Shown here: positions 34,599-46,500 of the stretch, in pieces
How the letters are laid out: each line of letters starts with the position of its first letter
Position numbering within the stretch: position 1 is the first letter of the stretch
Assembly (NCBI GenBank): GCA_036023115.1
Contig: JAYKKT010000086.1
Location: forward strand, 18,536,720-18,600,719
Origin: Brasenia schreberi
Lineage: Eukaryota; Streptophyta; Magnoliopsida; Nymphaeales; Cabombaceae
Direction of reading: 5' to 3'
Length of the DNA: 64,000 nt
Position numbers and translations under genes: made by a program
The notes under the pieces: model-generated
What the model was told of the DNA's origin: nothing
What the model saw: only the letters and a program-made list of their open reading frames with translations
Database searches by the model: none

Positions 34599-37178
34599 CA
34601 TAAGGCTAGGGGTGAGCATTATTTTGGTTAAAACCAAATAACCAAATTGAACCGAACCAAATTTTTTATTCAAATCGGTTCTATTGACCACAAATTCGAT
34701 TTCAGTGTATAATTTCATGAAAAATTGGTTTATTTGTTCGGTTTTGTTCAATTTGTAAATGATCTTAAACCATATATCTAGAGTAACTTTCATGATTACA
34801 TGGTCCCCAAGCCATAGCATGTTACTTTAGTCCTACATAGTTGCAATTCAAGATTGGTGTCCGCCTCTCACATGGAGGGAATCCAAATGAATTAAGAGAT
34901 AAATCACACAGTTGGTTATCTAGTATGTCCACTTTAATGATGCTTGATGTGTTTAAATCAAGTTAAAAAATTATAGATGCTAATTCTGACACTCAATACA
35001 GTGATGCTTATTGTAACTATTATATAATTATATGAGTGCAGTGAAAGTTTATGCTTTTGCTTAATGCAATTTTCATCATTATATTATAATTAGAATGTCT
35101 ACTTGACAATCATCGATCAAATAGCCCGAATAAAAACAAACATGACACATATAGTCAAAACAACGAGGAGAGAAAAATGAGAATCAGCTGAAAGATACCC
35201 CAATCGAGTCTTCCACACCAAGGATCAAGGGAAAAATAATGATCATGCAAAGAAGGATAAGGCCAAAAGATCCTTACAACAAGAGTGTTGGTAGACTTTG
35301 CATGCGATGTCAATGTCGTGCAAAGGACGAATGATTTAAATAGTGATCCGGAGGAGGAAAATTGAGGATTGGTATGTTAAGATGGTTGAATGTCTTAGAT
35401 ACGAATTCAATGTCGTGCAAGCATGTGGACAAGACCATCATGTACATTCCGATTACTCTCAATGACATGAACACCATGAGAATGATTGACACTGGTATTA
35501 CTCACAACTTCATGTGCCTGCTTGAAGCTAAATGTTAGGGCCTCAAAGTAGTGAAAAAGAGCAACGACATCAAAGTTGTGAATTGAGAGTTCAAATCCAT
35601 CTTTGAAGAGGTAGTTGTTGTTGTGATCCGAGTGAGGAGTTGGTGCAGGGTAACCAACTTCATCGTGATATCATTGAATGAATATCGAGTGATACTACAA
35701 ATGAAATTCTTGAGGGCAAACTATATAGAGATATGCACAAGCTCGAATACAATGGTCTTCGTGAATTGTGATGAACCGTATGTTGTTTACACAATACTTA
35801 TGAATGAAGGTTAAGTTTGGAATATATCAATAATTCAATTAGTTGAAGGTCAAAAGTAGGGGATGCTATAAGAGTAATGACACTACAAAATGTTGAACAT
35901 AAGATATCTTGCAGCATGATGTCTTTGAAAATTGATACCGTAAGTCTGAATGAGGACAATGAAGTTATGCCTATTGTACCTCCAAGAAAACTACGTCGTA
36001 GGATGCAGGTAAGTCGTCAAAATTGGTGTATTAACGAATATACTCATGCAAAGGCAAGTACAAGTGCTAGTTAAAAGATAAGTACAAGTGTCATTTATAA
36101 AAGACAACGATGCAAATCTATTGGTGGCAAGACTAGATAGCGAAGAATGCAAGGTAAGTTGCATATCAGTGAATGACTTATATAATAGTTGGAGGCATAA
36201 GGGACTACTGCACAACAGTTTAAAATGTTGTCAACTAAACACAACTTCTGCACTAATCAACATGAGAAATGTGATTTTGCTTAACTGTTCCATGTGTGAA
36301 GATAATGACGTCCATGAAGAAGTGGATCTACTAGAAGTGGTGCGATGACATCATCGTTAAGCAACATGCTACCATGTTCTAGAAGAATGATGGTCCTTAA
36401 CCGATTGCACACTGCCTTTCATGCGAGCAAACGTAAGGTTTATCATATGGACATGGAATGTGCAAGTTGTACCTATTACTAGCATCTGCACCCTAAAGGA
36501 CAAAAGACTCTAGAGGATGAAGGTATAGTGAATAGAAAAGCATAAAATGCACCGAAGCTCCAAGAGATGAAATACCATCACTATAAAGCTTATCGAAGTC
36601 GTTAAGTATTTAAGCAAAAGATAATGTGACTCAAAGACCCTCCACTGTAAAATTTTTGCACCATAGTTATGTAACTAGGCATATGCATGTGACCCACCTA
36701 CCAACTCTAGTACTTTTAGCCTTTGACCTTGCTATAGTGAGGCGTTACTCTTTCTTTTGGTACTCAATAATAGTTCCACATTTGAGTTATAAGTGTGCCA
36801 TGAGTTACACACCTTTTCTGTTATCAATATAATATTATTTTGTTTCTTATTTACTCTCAAGTTTTCTTATTAGTACTTCTCTAAATCATCATTATTAAGC
36901 TTATGTTCAACCACTTCCTCCTTGATGAAAGACTTGTTAGTTCATGTGCGACTTAGTATCAGTCGTGAATTCAAAGTCATTGGATGATTCCAAAACTGGA
37001 GCATGACAACTTTAAAAACAAATAATTGAATCAAACTTATCGAAATAATTCAGTTTCATTACCTTACAATTTGGTTCCATTTCACTTTCTAAATTTAGAG
37101 ATAATACGGATTTTCGATTAATTTTGGTTTGGCTCGGTTATTGAACTAAAACAACCGAAGCATACCTCTACATAAGGC
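34599..37178. mobile_element. hAT-like element with 8-bp target duplication
   Basis: 34607-37170 is bounded by CATAAGGC at 34599-34606 and 37171-37178. The terminal inverted repeats are TAGGGGTGAGC on the left and TAGAGGTATGC on the right, both followed by GGTT/CCAA-rich sub-terminal sequence. TAG-type ends and 8-bp duplications fit non-autonomous hAT elements. The interior holds no transposase but has gypsy-like remnants. The right end lies 250 bp from the UTP21 start codon. Confidence 0.75.
35430..36000 (+). pseudogene. Gypsy-type retropepsin remnant
   Basis: Broken frames read MRMIDTGITHNFMCLLEAK, then FKSIFEEVVVVVIRV and TNFIVISLNEYRVILQMKF. This matches the protease of Ty3/gypsy elements (DTGATHNF catalytic block, with Ala replaced by Ile). 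35900-36000 may hold the spacer before RT (VMPIVPPRKLRRR). No LTR was recognised. It lies inside the hAT-like element. Confidence 0.6.
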
Positions 37179-37184
37179 CCATAA
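37176..37184 (+). promoter_or_regulatory. UP1/site II-type box (GGCCCATAA)
   Basis: GGCCCATAA lies 242 bp upstream of the UTP21 ATG. GGCCCA boxes are known in promoters of plant ribosomal-protein and ribosome-biogenesis genes, bound by TCP factors. Its first bases overlap the target duplication of the hAT-like element. Confidence 0.5.
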
Positions 37185-37317
37185 ACTAGTTAAATGGATT
37201 CAAACACCAATCAAACCCATGACTTGATCCATACCCAAACAAAACTAGAATCAATCTGGAGTTAAAGACCAACCCGAATTCCTAATTCTAGCACGATTTA
37301 GTCCATACCCGACTCAC

Positions 37318-37326
37318 TAGGGTTTT
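37318..37326 (+). promoter_or_regulatory. Telo-box-like motif (TAGGGTTTT)
   Basis: TAGGGTTTT, the reverse of AAAACCCTA, lies 100 bp before the UTP21 ATG. Telo boxes typically sit close to the transcription start of plant translation and ribosome-assembly genes, usually with site II elements, as here. Confidence 0.55.
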
Positions 37327-37425
37327 ACTTGGGTTTTCCAACATCGTTCGCGCTCTCTTCTCCACCGAATTGCTTCTGAAAATTCTTCATTCTTCGGCTT
37401 CGGTTCATCCGGACAGTTAACGAAT

Positions 37426-37551
37426 ATGGGAATTTTCGAACCCTTCCGAGCCATCGGCTACATCACGACCGGCGTCCCGTTTTCCGTGCAGAGATTGGGA
37501 ATGGAAACCTTCGTCACCGTTAGCATTGGCAAGGCTTGGCAGACCTACAAC
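37426..37551 (+). CDS. UTP21: UTP21 exon 1
   Basis: 42 codons from ATG, ending GKAWQTYN before GTCGGT. No in-frame ATG with matching homology lies upstream. The preceding ~100 bp are pyrimidine-rich leader. Confidence 0.93.
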
Positions 37552-40500
37552 GTCGGTTTCTCTCTTCTCTTTTATTTCGTCCTGCTTACCTTATGAATTT
37601 AGTTAACTGATGATACTACATGAAATGTTTTCCCTTTGCTTTTGATTGCGAATTTTCATTTTGAACTCTTCAGGTGACATAAACGTTCGTTGATTTGGAT
37701 GGTAGAAGACTTAATCGATGTCTTCCTAGTCGTGAAATTGTTCAGAACTTTCATTTTTTTTCTTCTTTCTGATAGAGTTCATAGCAAGAAATAGTTTCAC
37801 GTAGAAATATCTGGTTGTTCTTTTATTATGAGATAGGGTGTGATAATATGTTGTAATTATATATTTTAGTTCCATATACAAGTTCAACTGTAATTTTCTT
37901 TCGTCCCTTTAGTTTCTCAGTTTACTTTAAAGCTTGCCCTCTTTAGAACTTTGCTGGGTAGATTTAATTATTAATAAGTTTTTGGTCAATTCAGCAAAGT
38001 TTCTATGTACTTACTCACATACCTGAAACAGTTTGCTTTTGTTTGCAGTGTTCAAAGCTCACACTTGTTTTCGTTGGTAAGCTGTCAGCTCCTCTAAGCA
38101 TGTTTATTTTACAAATGAGTTGCATTATCTTACAAAAGTCTGTTTTTTGCCTTCAGATGTTCTTGGCCATTTACAAATATATATCTACTTAGTTTTTATT
38201 TTTCCTTTAAATGCTTCTTCATGGCCAATACGTATTGCTTGTCTCTCTTGATGAGGCAATGTTCTGTTGTGCAGAAAAAAAAATCAAACTCATAAACATG
38301 TTATTTCTCCAAAGCTTTTCTGTCTATAATGAACGTAAGCAGGATCTTCTAGTGAAGGTTCCTTGTGCTTGATGAACTATAGACAAATCAGAGGAATGCA
38401 GTCAAGTAGAGGAAAATGAGACTCTGGGGAAACAATAAACACAGACAAGCAAAAACATTAGAAGATGACAACACTAACAAGATTTTAGGTAGATCCAGAA
38501 TGGAAGAGAGAAATGTTTAATGTTTCAGTAGATTCTGTAAATGTACAAGATATTCAAAGGGCTCAAAAGATGTGTTTAGTATGAGGTGCTCAACAATATT
38601 CATGCTTTCATAAAATTGACTTTATTATACTATTTAGAATGGATAGACATACCTCATCAGTTTCGTTTGGTTGCCTGCAATTTCAGGACCACAAATGCCG
38701 AAAAAGATTCGATCTCTTGCAACATATCGTGATTTGACATTTGCTGCAGTTGGAAATGAAATAGCTGTTTTCAGACGAGGTCATCAGGTCAGTTGGTGAA
38801 AGTTCAAATTTTTTGCTTCTGTTATTTTATGTTTATAAGCTATGTTTTTTAGATGCGTGTATGATTCTTTGTGCTTAATCAGCATTTTTTTGGCAGAAAT
38901 ACCACTAAATGATGTTATGTAGCATATAAGCTGCATATGTGGCTGCACAAGCCATATATTCATGCAGCATGAACAGCCAACATAATCAATTATGTGGCCA
39001 AAGGGTTTGTATGCGACTATGCCCCCCTTGTTCGTGTTTTTTTCCCCTGCTTCAAAGATGATGATGAAAAGGCTAGTGGTAATATAAAAATAAATAAAAA
39101 GTTAGTTCCATATGCTTTTTAATGATAATATAGGTACTAACTTAGGAGGGCTGACCAACTAAGAAGAGTATATAAACCGTAATTTGACTAATTTCTGCTG
39201 ACCGATTCAAAGGAATGAAATAAAAAAGGCTTTTAAACTTGTTAAGGTTGGCAAATTTGTAGGACTAGAGCATATTCCTATGCAGGTATGAAAAATCATA
39301 GGAGATACACGTATCACTTTCAGTTTTATCTGTATCGTCCCATATCGTACAATATGGGTACAATTTATCATATCATGGGAAACCATGATACGATATACCA
39401 TGGTGTTACAGGTATATGCCCTATTTATTTTACCCCCCTTCCCCCCCACCTACATACACACACATGCCTCCGCTCGAACAAAACCCTGAATTTCTATGGG
39501 GTTTGTGACTTCTGTTAGAGTGCTCTAGATGCTCTACGATGACTTTCGGCTAGGGAGAAACATCTCCAATGGCACCATCACTTTGGCGACAATAACAATG
39601 ACAATCCAATGGCTATGGTATCAGTTTTTTTTCTTCTCTTTTTATGTGTATTTTGTATCTTCTTGTGTTATTTTTTTCTTTTTTGAATGATAATATATGA
39701 AATGAGTGGATATCTTTTTGTTGTTTTTGTGGCAATCTATGAAGTGGGAGACACACTTTGAGTGTTTTGGTGGTTTATAAGTGAAGATTGGAGATTTATG
39801 AAGTTTTTGGCAATTTATGAAGTGCTTCTATTTTTAGGTTTATTAAGATTTAAGAAGAAGCAAATTAAGATTGTAGGAAGGGGTGTTTCGCAGTCTCAAT
39901 CTTGGTCTGATGATCCGACATGGCAATGGGGGTACTCTAATCGAGGGAATATATTGAAAATCAAATGTAATTTTTTGAGAAGGGACTGGAAAAGAGATTG
40001 CACTTTGCATGAGCAAAGTTATGAGGGTGTCAGAAGCCATTAAATGGCAATCTCTACATTATTTTTAGGTTTATTAAGATTTAAGAAGAAGTAAATTAAG
40101 ATTATAGGAAGGGTGTTTCACAGTCTCAGTCTTGGTCTGATAATCCGACATGGCAATGGGGGTACTCCAATCGAGGGAACATATTGAAAATCAAATGTAA
40201 TTTTTCTGAGAAGGGATTGGGAAAGAGATTGCTCTTTGCATGAACAAAGTTAGGAGAGTGTGAGAGGCCATTAAATGACAATCTCTACATATGATAAATA
40301 ATATAGTTTAGAAGAGATAAAAAAAGAAGATATAAAATGTTTGAGGAAGAGGATGTTAGATCTGGTGATGGTGATTGATGATAGGGCAAATGTTGGTAGC
40401 AATAGTTCTTGACCACCAACCAAGAAAAAGAGGATTGCTTAATAGGTTGCAAGTGGTAGAAAAGGAAGAGCTAGAGGAAGATCTTATCATGTCATGCAGT

Positions 40501-43500
40501 AGTTTTTTTCTCCTAGTAATGAAATTCGTGTTGCTATGACATCAAAATAAGCAAGTAGACTTTGTAGTGTGGAGATGGTTTTATGATGCATGCATTCCAT
40601 TTAATGCAACAAATTCTTTTCATTTGAAGCAATGACAGATACCATTGCTAACATTGGTCCAAGGTATAAAATGTCATAATATATAAGTTGGGAGGAAAAT
40701 TATTAGATAAGACCATCCTTGAAGTTCAAGAGTATTGTTCGACTTTGAGAGAATCATGAAAGGAGACAAGATGTACTATCATAGTAGACGAATGGACAGA
40801 TAGACGAGGAAAGACTTTATTAAACTTCCTTGTCTATTGTCCTAAAAGACTTTTAGTTTTGAGATCACTAGATATTTTTGAGGAGTGCCATACTATAGAG
40901 GTTTTAAGGCTAGAATTTGATAAGGTGATATTGGAGGTTGGGCGTGAAAATATATATTAATTAATTACAAATAATGCAACTAACTATAAAGCAATGACAA
41001 AGGAATTAGTTGAGAGTTTTGATACTTTTTATGGGAAATCATGTGCAACCTATTATCTAGATCTCATCCTTGAGGATATTAGATAGATGGATGAGGTAAA
41101 GGCAATAATTTAGTGTTGTTAAGATATCACTAAATTTATTTATGACCATACATTTGTATTATGTATGATGAGGAGATATACTGATGCTAAATAGCTCCTT
41201 TGTATGGCTGTTACTTGGTTTGTAACTAATTTCTTGTTAGTATAAGTCATTGTTAAACACAAACAAGCCTTAAAGAAAATGTTTATCTCAGATGAGTGAT
41301 AATAGTTTGTAGGGTTGCCTCAAAATAGGAGAAATAGAAAACTTAATGAGATTTCATAAATAGTCTTTAAGAATATATTTTGGAACTCGTGTATTAGATT
41401 ATTAAAGACCACATGCCCTTTGATTAAGGTTTTCAGATTGACTGACAGCGAGGAGAAACCATTTGTGGGCTATCTTTATGAAGGCATGAATAGAGTTAAA
41501 GAAGCTATCATGAGCAATTTTAATGAAAGAAAGAGTTATTATGTACTCATGTGGAGGATTATTGATAATAAATGGAAGAAACAGAGGTTTTGAGATTTGT
41601 TGATAGTGAGGAGAAACCATCATTGTGTTATCTTTATGAAGCCATGAATAGGGCTAAAGAAACTATCATGAGCAATTTTAATAGAAGAAAGAGTTATTAT
41701 GCACTCGTGTGGAGGATTATTGATAATAGATGAAGAAATAAAGGTTTTGAGATTTGATGATAGGGAGGAGAAACCTGTCACACGGGCGTGGGTATGGGAT
41801 ACGAGGTAACACAACTAGGGTATATAATATTATATATTATATATAATATTCAAGCTACAACAAGTGAGACATCAATTAACATAAGTATATGACAATAGCA
41901 AGTACATAACTTTATATTAAAGCAAAACACATAAACGGTAAACAACTACTAATTTCATCATAATATACAAATCAATCATCACATATCCGGACCCTTTTAT
42001 CCAAAAAGACCCGAACTTTAAAATCGATACCAGATTTTGAAGCGTGGAATATCCACACAAAAGGAAGTGAAGAAGGTCTTCGTTGAGATATTTTTCTATG
42101 TTCATCTGTGGAGTTTCATGAGAGATGATGGAAGACAAGCTGAAAGAGCATTTTGGAAACTATGGTGAGGTAACTCAGGTGGTCATCATGGGAGATAAGG
42201 TCACGAGTCGACTAAGAGGCTTCGTTTTCATCGTCTTCACATATTACTCCCTCTTTAATCGGGTTCTTCATGATAAATACACTATAGACGGCAAAACCGT
42301 GAGTTATAATTTTTTTTTGTATTTTTTTGCCATGCCACACCTACACGGTGTCGGTGTCGTACCGTGTCGAGGTTGACACTCCACCTCTTAGAAGTGTTTG
42401 TGTCACTTAGGGAGAAACCATCTATGAACTATCTTTATGAAGCCATGAATAAGGCTAAAGAAACTATCATGAGCAATTTTAATGGAAGAAAGAGTTATTA
42501 TGTACTCATGTAGGATTATTGATATTAGATGGAAGAAATAGTTGCATCAATCCATTCATGCAAACAACTTACTACCTAAATTCCAACTTATTAGCATGTG
42601 TAAAAGATGTTCTTGCATAAATGAAGATGCTACAAGGAAGGACCACATCTGTTATGAGTTTATTAGAGACAAATTAAAAGTGCTACTAATAAATGATAAA
42701 ACGAGAGAAAATTGTTTAAGATGGTTTGGACACGTGGAAATGCGACCAAAGAAAGCTCTAGTAAGGTGTGAGAAACTGAATGAAAAATGTTAAAAGAAGA
42801 AGAAAACAAGAGACGATAAAAGTATTGGAAGAAAAAAATAAAGAATGATCTAGTTTTTGTTGAGTTAACCGTTAGCATGACATAAGATTGTGCTCTATGA
42901 AAATTAAGAATCCATGTAACTGACCCTATCTAGTACGGGAAAAGGCTTAACAAAATGTTGGTTATCAAAAGCAACACGAATGGCTATATTTCCTCTAGGG
43001 ATCAGGATGTGAATAGTTAGTGCAGATTGGTTGCCTGAGAATGTGGTCCTGTATTATGATCACTTTTTTGCCATATGTGAACTTATGAAAAGGCACTCAT
43101 ACTATATGTATTATCTCCAAGGGGACCTTTTTCTTATTATATCAATTCATATTATAAAAGTTTTTTCACAACTACTTTAGAATTCTAGTTATTGTTTCTT
43201 TTATTTCTTATATTGGGAAGTTTGCAGGTGGCAACATGGAGCAGGCATGTTGAGAAGATCATTTCGTTGCTGCTGTTTGGTGATCATATATACAGTCTAG
43301 ATCTTAAGGGCAATCTTTTCATGTGGGTATTCAAGCGAGTTGAAGAGAATCTGGAACCGGTTGGGCATATCTTGCTTGAGGACAATTATGCCCCAAGCTG
43401 CATAATGCACCCGGATACTTACCTTAACAAGGTGATTTGCCATCCATTGCTTTTTTTCTCTTATAATTTTGAAACGACTGCATCTCTATCTCATCCTTTC

Positions 43501-46500
43501 TTTTGCTCTATAGTAGCCCATTCTGTCTCAAATCAATTCTTTTTTGAATATCTGGTACCTAGGTGATTATTGGAAGTCAGAAAGGACCCTTGCAACTTTG
43601 GAACATCAGTACAAAAAAGAAACTATATGAGTTTAAAGGATGGGGGTCCCCCGTGCATTGTTGTGTATCATCACCTGCTCTGGATGTTGTTGCAGTAGGT
43701 TGTGCAGATGGGAAAGTTCATGTTCACAATGTACGTTATGATGATGAGGTGGTTGCATTCACGCATTCTTCTAGAGGTGCTGTAACGGCCTTGTCTTTTT
43801 GTACTGGTAAATCCTTAAACCTGTACTGACTGGTAGTCCTGCAATACTGATACTTGTTTCCAATTACACTGTGGAGCTATATCTGAATGGTTGTGATGAA
43901 GGTTTCATTAATCTGATTTTGTGCCAGTCACATCATAAGGTTGCTATTTGGCCTTCTGGTGATATGGTTGATCTAGTTTCCATAAGTTTACTATATCATT
44001 GATATTCTTGTAGCTACAAGTGTCCACCTAAGATAGTTCTCAATAGCTGAACATTTTATCTGCACGATTTTGCTACACAGGTTTTACCATTTTGAACAAA
44101 GTAAAACTCATAAACGAGCCTGTTGTTCAACTGGTATCCAATTTTTTGTATAACAGACAGGCCATCTCAAACTAGTTCCCTTTATGACATGTATTTGTGC
44201 TGCATCAGCTCTTTTTATAATAAGTTGCACAGATATATATGTCTACGGTTTTTTGAAGAGTTTGACTTGGTTACCATAACCCTACTTGGGCCTCACATAT
44301 GCCATGCCCTTGCTTATACCTTTTCTGGAGGTCTGGTGCGCATGTCTGGGGTGTTGCTACCAACTGTCATGCTTAGCAGATCAGCTGCATGGATTTTGGT
44401 AGTCATTGTGCTCACTATTGTATCACATTAGCATGTAATACCCAAAAAACAAGATCACAATTTATCTTTTTCTTTGAAGACCTTTGGGACCTTGCTGTCA
44501 CTTTTGAAGTGTTCACAATCTAATTTCTTAGACTTTCTAACTGGAGCTTCTTGTGACTGCCTTTCTATATGCCAGGCTACCTTAAGCGCATCTCTCATTT
44601 GATCATGGATCGTGACAATAACTTTAGATGCATGATTATTGTTTGTATACTTAATTACATTTCAAGATATTTGTAGGGTAATGGCTAGATGACTGCTTCA
44701 CCTAGGGTTCATGTACACCTTTCTGTGAGATCTGCATCTAGGCCCTGCATAGTACTTTCTTTAACATGGTGAATTGAATGGACTGGTTAAATGCCTCTTG
44801 CAAAACTCTATTTCTAGTCAACTTGAAGTCCATGACAGGGTGACGGCTCAAGCTGTGATGGAACTTCCTACTCAGGTCACATCCATATTATTAGATTATT
44901 GAGCAATATGGTGATTCCTGTTTATAACTTTATGTGGGTACCTTGCGTTATGGCCTTCAAAATTTCCTCACAAAAAATAACCCTCTTCTAAATATTTTGT
45001 TGTTAGATGAAAAATTTGACATCTTCATAATGCTTTCCTTGTGTTGTGGGTTTGCACCAATTCTGTTTATCTGATTGAGCTGCTTGTATCCCAATATTGA
45101 CGATTTATCTTATGTTTGTTAGATGGGCAGCCTCTTCTTGCGTCGGGTGGATCATCTGGTATTATCAGTATATGGAATCTGGATAAGCAAGGACTTCAAT
45201 CCGTCATAAGAGATGCACATGATGGCACGATAACATCCTTGCACTTCCTTGCTAATGAACCCATCCTAATGAGTTCTGCTTCAGATAATTCGATCAAAGT
45301 AAGGTTTCCTTGTGCTTCTATCGAATTGATGCAAAAAATGGCAGTTGTTTACCTTCATTAATGATTCTTATTCATCTCATATATGAGGGCATGCTTCAAA
45401 TTGATTTCTGAAGGTTTTGATTCAAACTCCAAGCTCAACTTTGAAATTTTATCTGAATATGCTTCCTGATGAGTGACATTCAGATTGTAAATGCAAAAGG
45501 CTGGTTGCTGTGCAGTATTTGCTTCTTTTTGTTTTCATTATTTTCCAGCTTTTATTCTGTAACTGCATATTATTCTGTTGATGCTTTTGCTTGAAGTACT
45601 GGTTCGCTATTTGTGGTGCATGCAAAAGTATGTGCTTCTTCTTTATCATGCAAAAAGGAAAAAAAATGTTATTTGCTTATGCTCTGTAGAATCATAGAAC
45701 CTAAGTGCCAAAACTTGCCAACATGTGTATCCCATTTCTCTGCCAGTGAAAATGTATGCCTAAATAAGGCTTCACCCCTCATGTTCACACAAAGCTTGAT
45801 GTCAAATTGGTTCTCCCTAAATTTCCTGTTTATGTTTAAGTATTGATAGTGTCACTCCAGTACATTTTCAAATGTGTGAAATGGCAATCTAGTCCGTCTC
45901 CAAGCCTGTTGTACTCTTTATTTTTGGATTGAACCACCAGAGAATTTCTATAATTTTAGGCTCTTTAAAGATCATCACTGAAGTATGTTTTCTTTTTCCA
46001 TGGTAAATATGGATATCAAACGAATTAAGTGTGGATCTACCTTCAGTCTCTGCATTCATGGGGCTTTTACTGAGCTGTGTAGTACTGTACAGAAAATATT
46101 AAGTGATTAATGAATCTTGAGGAATAAAGAGCAACAATGAAGGTCTTGTTCTAGACATGCACGCAGAGAACATTAACCATGAATGTCTTAGGGTGATGAT
46201 TGAGGCCATTCTACAATGCAGTAACTGATTGGAATTCTTCTGCTGGGTGTGAAGTTTCTTCCTTTGAAAAATTTAATTATTGGACAGATATTTCTTCTGG
46301 TGGCACTATGTTACAGAGAATGCTGATAGAGATGCCCTATGTACATATCCTGCAGCACACACGGAATGTGTGTTTGCATTCTTGTAATATTTCAGGTTTA
46401 CTTGTGGAGGTAAAAACTAAAAACACTATGAAGGTGTGAAGATGTAGAAGTCATGCAGGAGCTATCACTCACAAGGCCTGATGGGATACAAGGATGTTAG

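Larger units (their letters stand above)
41444..42538 (+). repeat. 158-bp triplication inside hAT remnant (right copy)
   Basis: Copy of 1128-2222, units starting 41444, 41602 and 41759, the third split by the insertion at 41776-42410. No difference from the left copy was seen. Confidence 0.85.
39831..42598 (+). pseudogene. Decayed hAT transposase with BED finger (right copy)
   Basis: Same remnant as at 1-2282, here with its N-terminal part. The BED-type region QSQSWSDDPTWQWGYSNRGN then ILKIKC occurs twice as a ~231-bp tandem duplication (39831-40061 and 40062-40290). DUF659 blocks follow at ~40570-41080, then the 158-bp triplication from 41444. Frameshifts and stops throughout. Confidence 0.8.
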
